From contig JANJSW010000143.1 of NCBI GenBank assembly GCA_024711415.1, forward strand, positions 1 through 7,039: 7,039 nt of DNA. Direction: 5' to 3'. Shown piece by piece: positions 5,966-7,039 of the stretch; position 1 is the first letter of the stretch, and every line of letters starts with the position of its first letter. The notes below the pieces were generated by a model. That model searched no databases. It was not told where the DNA came from and was given only the letters and a program-made list of their open reading frames with translations. The DNA comes from Thermomonas sp. (GTDB lineage Bacteria; Pseudomonadota; Gammaproteobacteria; Xanthomonadales; Xanthomonadaceae). The translations under genes and the position numbers were made by a program.

Positions 5966-7039
5966 CCAGCGCCGGTACAGCGAAAGCGACAGCTGGCGCT
6001 CGTCGAAGCCGTCGGCATCATCCGAGGCGCCAACGCCGACCTTGAATCCCCAGTCCGGGCGGAAGTAATGCGTCCACGAAGCACCCAGCGACGCGTTGCT
6101 GTTGCGCACCAGCGCGCCACTGCGGTCGAGGTCGCTGCTGCGGCCGCTGCTGCCGCTGACTTCGAAATAGTCGTCGGCGTTGCCGCGGTAGTAGTTGCGC
6201 ACCACCACCCGATGGCTCCAGCTGCCCGAGCTCACGCCCGGCACGTGCTGCAGCTTGTAGCGCAGGTACCAGTTGCCGACGTAGCGGCCCACGCCGACGC
6301 CGTAGAACTCGGTGTCGGAGCTGAAGCGCAGATGGTCGATGCTGGCCGACAGCTCCCAGCCGCTGCCCACGCCCTGGAACAGCTCGGTCCGCCACGAGTG
6401 GCGCGGCAGGATGCCGCTGGAAGGACCATGCTGGTAGCGGACGTTGGCATAGGCGCGTGCCCACAGCGACACATAGCCGTCCAGTGCCCAGGCGCCGTCG
6501 CGGCGGCCGAAGTGGTCGGCATGCAGGAGTTCCAGCCCCAGCGAGCCGCGCGCGAACTTGCGCCGCAGGGTCAGGTTGGCGTCGTTCCAGCCCTCGCGTC
6601 CGCCGCTGAACTCGGTGCGGTCGACGCCGGCGCGCAGCGACCAGGTGTAGCCATCGGCCAGCAGCGCATCCGGCACCGCCAGCAGCGGCATGGTGCTGTC
6701 GTTGAGGCTGGCGACCTGCGCCGGGTCCGCACCGCGCGCGCCGGCGGCGTTGAAGTCCGCGCGCGCCTCCGTCATCCGGCCGGCGGCGCGATAGGCACGG
6801 CCGCGGGCGATCAGCGGTTCGGGCGCGCTGGTCGACGCCAGCTCCACCCAGTGCCCGTAGGCCTCGGCCGCCTGCTGCGGGCGCCCGCTCCACAGGTACA
6901 GGTCGCCGAGGGCCGACCAGGCATCGGCATAGCCGGGCTTGGCGCTGGTGACCGCCAGCAGGTCGGCCTCGGCTTCGGCGTGGCGGCCGGCCCACGCCAG
7001 GGTGCGGCCGCGGGCCAGCAGCACGTCGCTGTTGCCCGG
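5963..7039 (-). CDS. TPR-containing YaiO-family outer-membrane beta-barrel protein, N-terminus missing
   Basis: The frame is open to the right edge, giving 358 visible residues; the signal peptide and probably further TPR units lie outside. Visible residues 4-37, 38-71 and 72-105 are three tandem tetratricopeptide repeats (LLARGRTLAWAGRHAEAEAD; AWSALGDLYLWSGRPQQAAE; LIARGRAYRAAGRMTEARAD). After a linker, residues about 128-358 form a beta-barrel of about 230 residues, similar in size to E. coli YaiO. The stretch GRYVGNWYLRYKLQHVPG (251-268) followed by HRVVVRNYYRGNADDYFEV (276-294) is characteristic of the YaiO outer-membrane family. The protein ends in a typical barrel-assembly signal, LSLSLYRRW, with a terminal aromatic residue. 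A periplasmic TPR scaffold joined to an outer-membrane barrel is the layout of exopolysaccharide exporters such as PgaA, BcsC and PelB, so a role in passing a polymer through the outer membrane is plausible but inferred; the YaiO barrel itself has no firmly known function. The call is secure, the role is not. Confidence 0.9.
   Translation of the reverse strand, partial: PGNSDVLLARGRTLAWAGRHAEAEADLLAVTSAKPGYADAWSALGDLYLWSGRPQQAAEAYGHWVELASTSAPEPLIARGRAYRAAGRMTEARADFNAAGARGADPAQVASLNDSTMPLLAVPDALLADGYTWSLRAGVDRTEFSGGREGWNDANLTLRRKFARGSLGLELLHADHFGRRDGAWALDGYVSLWARAYANVRYQHGPSSGILPRHSWRTELFQGVGSGWELSASIDHLRFSSDTEFYGVGVGRYVGNWYLRYKLQHVPGVSSGSWSHRVVVRNYYRGNADDYFEVSGSSGRSSDLDRSGALVRNSNASLGASWTHYFRPDWGFKVGVGASDDADGFDERQLSLSLYRRW

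Larger units (their letters stand above)
2605..7039 (-). other. Three-gene coupled operon: YaiO-type barrel, LtaS-type enzyme, GH18-like hydrolase (5' end outside window)
   Basis: The three minus-strand genes are joined by a 1-base stop/start overlap (TAATG at 5965-5961) and a 4-base overlap (ATGA at 3567-3564), which strongly implies one messenger and translational coupling. No promoter is visible because the first gene runs off the right edge. No clear minus-strand terminator follows the last gene. All three products are predicted to act at or beyond the inner membrane: outer-membrane barrel, membrane-anchored periplasmic enzyme, and secreted TIM-barrel protein. Joint action on an envelope or extracellular polysaccharide is inference. 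Confidence 0.85.

Noticed and set aside
4122..6068. Long plus-strand open frame (648 codons) opposite the LtaS-type gene
   Set aside because: The product is Arg/Gln/His-rich without recognisable motifs, while the opposite strand carries full catalytic motifs of the alkaline phosphatase superfamily; it is an antisense shadow.
4186..6120. Second long minus-strand frame (644 codons) overlapping the LtaS-type gene and the end of the barrel gene
   Set aside because: It is a shifted reading of the same genes, Arg/Ala/Gly-rich, with no membrane segments or motifs of its own; not evidence of a frameshift because the true frames are intact.
1..7039. CRISPR arrays, insertion sequences, tRNA or rRNA genes, riboswitches
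   Set aside because: Nearly every base is accounted for by four genes; I saw no regularly spaced repeats, transposase frame, terminal inverted repeats or RNA-gene signatures.

Overview
The window is very GC-rich coding DNA with almost no intergenic space: four genes on two converging transcription units, separated by one 60-base gap. Long TonB-dependent receptors with cysteine-bearing loops, a TPR-linked YaiO-type barrel, the codon bias and the tight gene overlaps suggest a gammaproteobacterium of the Xanthomonadaceae/Lysobacteraceae type (Lysobacter, Luteimonas, Pseudoxanthomonas and relatives). This placement is inference from general resemblance; there is no rRNA or other marker in the window.

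Left part (1-2544, plus strand): the 3' portion of a large TonB-dependent outer-membrane receptor. The gene starts outside the window: the signal peptide and first part of the plug are missing, while the rest of the plug and the whole 22-strand-type barrel are present. A strong Rho-independent terminator follows at 2574-2599.

Right part (2605-7039, minus strand): three genes read right to left with overlapping stop and start codons, so almost certainly one translationally coupled operon. In order of transcription they are (i) a TPR plus YaiO-family outer-membrane beta-barrel protein, cut by the right edge, so its start and the operon promoter lie outside; (ii) an inner-membrane LtaS/OpgB-type phosphoglycerol-transferase-like enzyme of the alkaline phosphatase superfamily, with five N-terminal membrane segments, a complete-looking threonine-nucleophile/metal site and an unusual C-terminal beta-rich domain; (iii) a secreted TIM-barrel protein with a GH18-like catalytic strand.

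An outer-membrane TPR/barrel protein, an inner-membrane enzyme that may add phosphoglycerol-like groups to a polymer, and a periplasmic glycan hydrolase-like protein resemble the parts list of an exopolysaccharide modification and export system (compare Pga, Pel, Bcs, Alg and the E. coli yaiO-yaiP-yaiS neighbourhood). No polymerising glycosyltransferase is visible here; if the idea is right it should lie just beyond the right edge. This operon is the most interesting part of the window. The receptor next to it points the other way and is probably unrelated.
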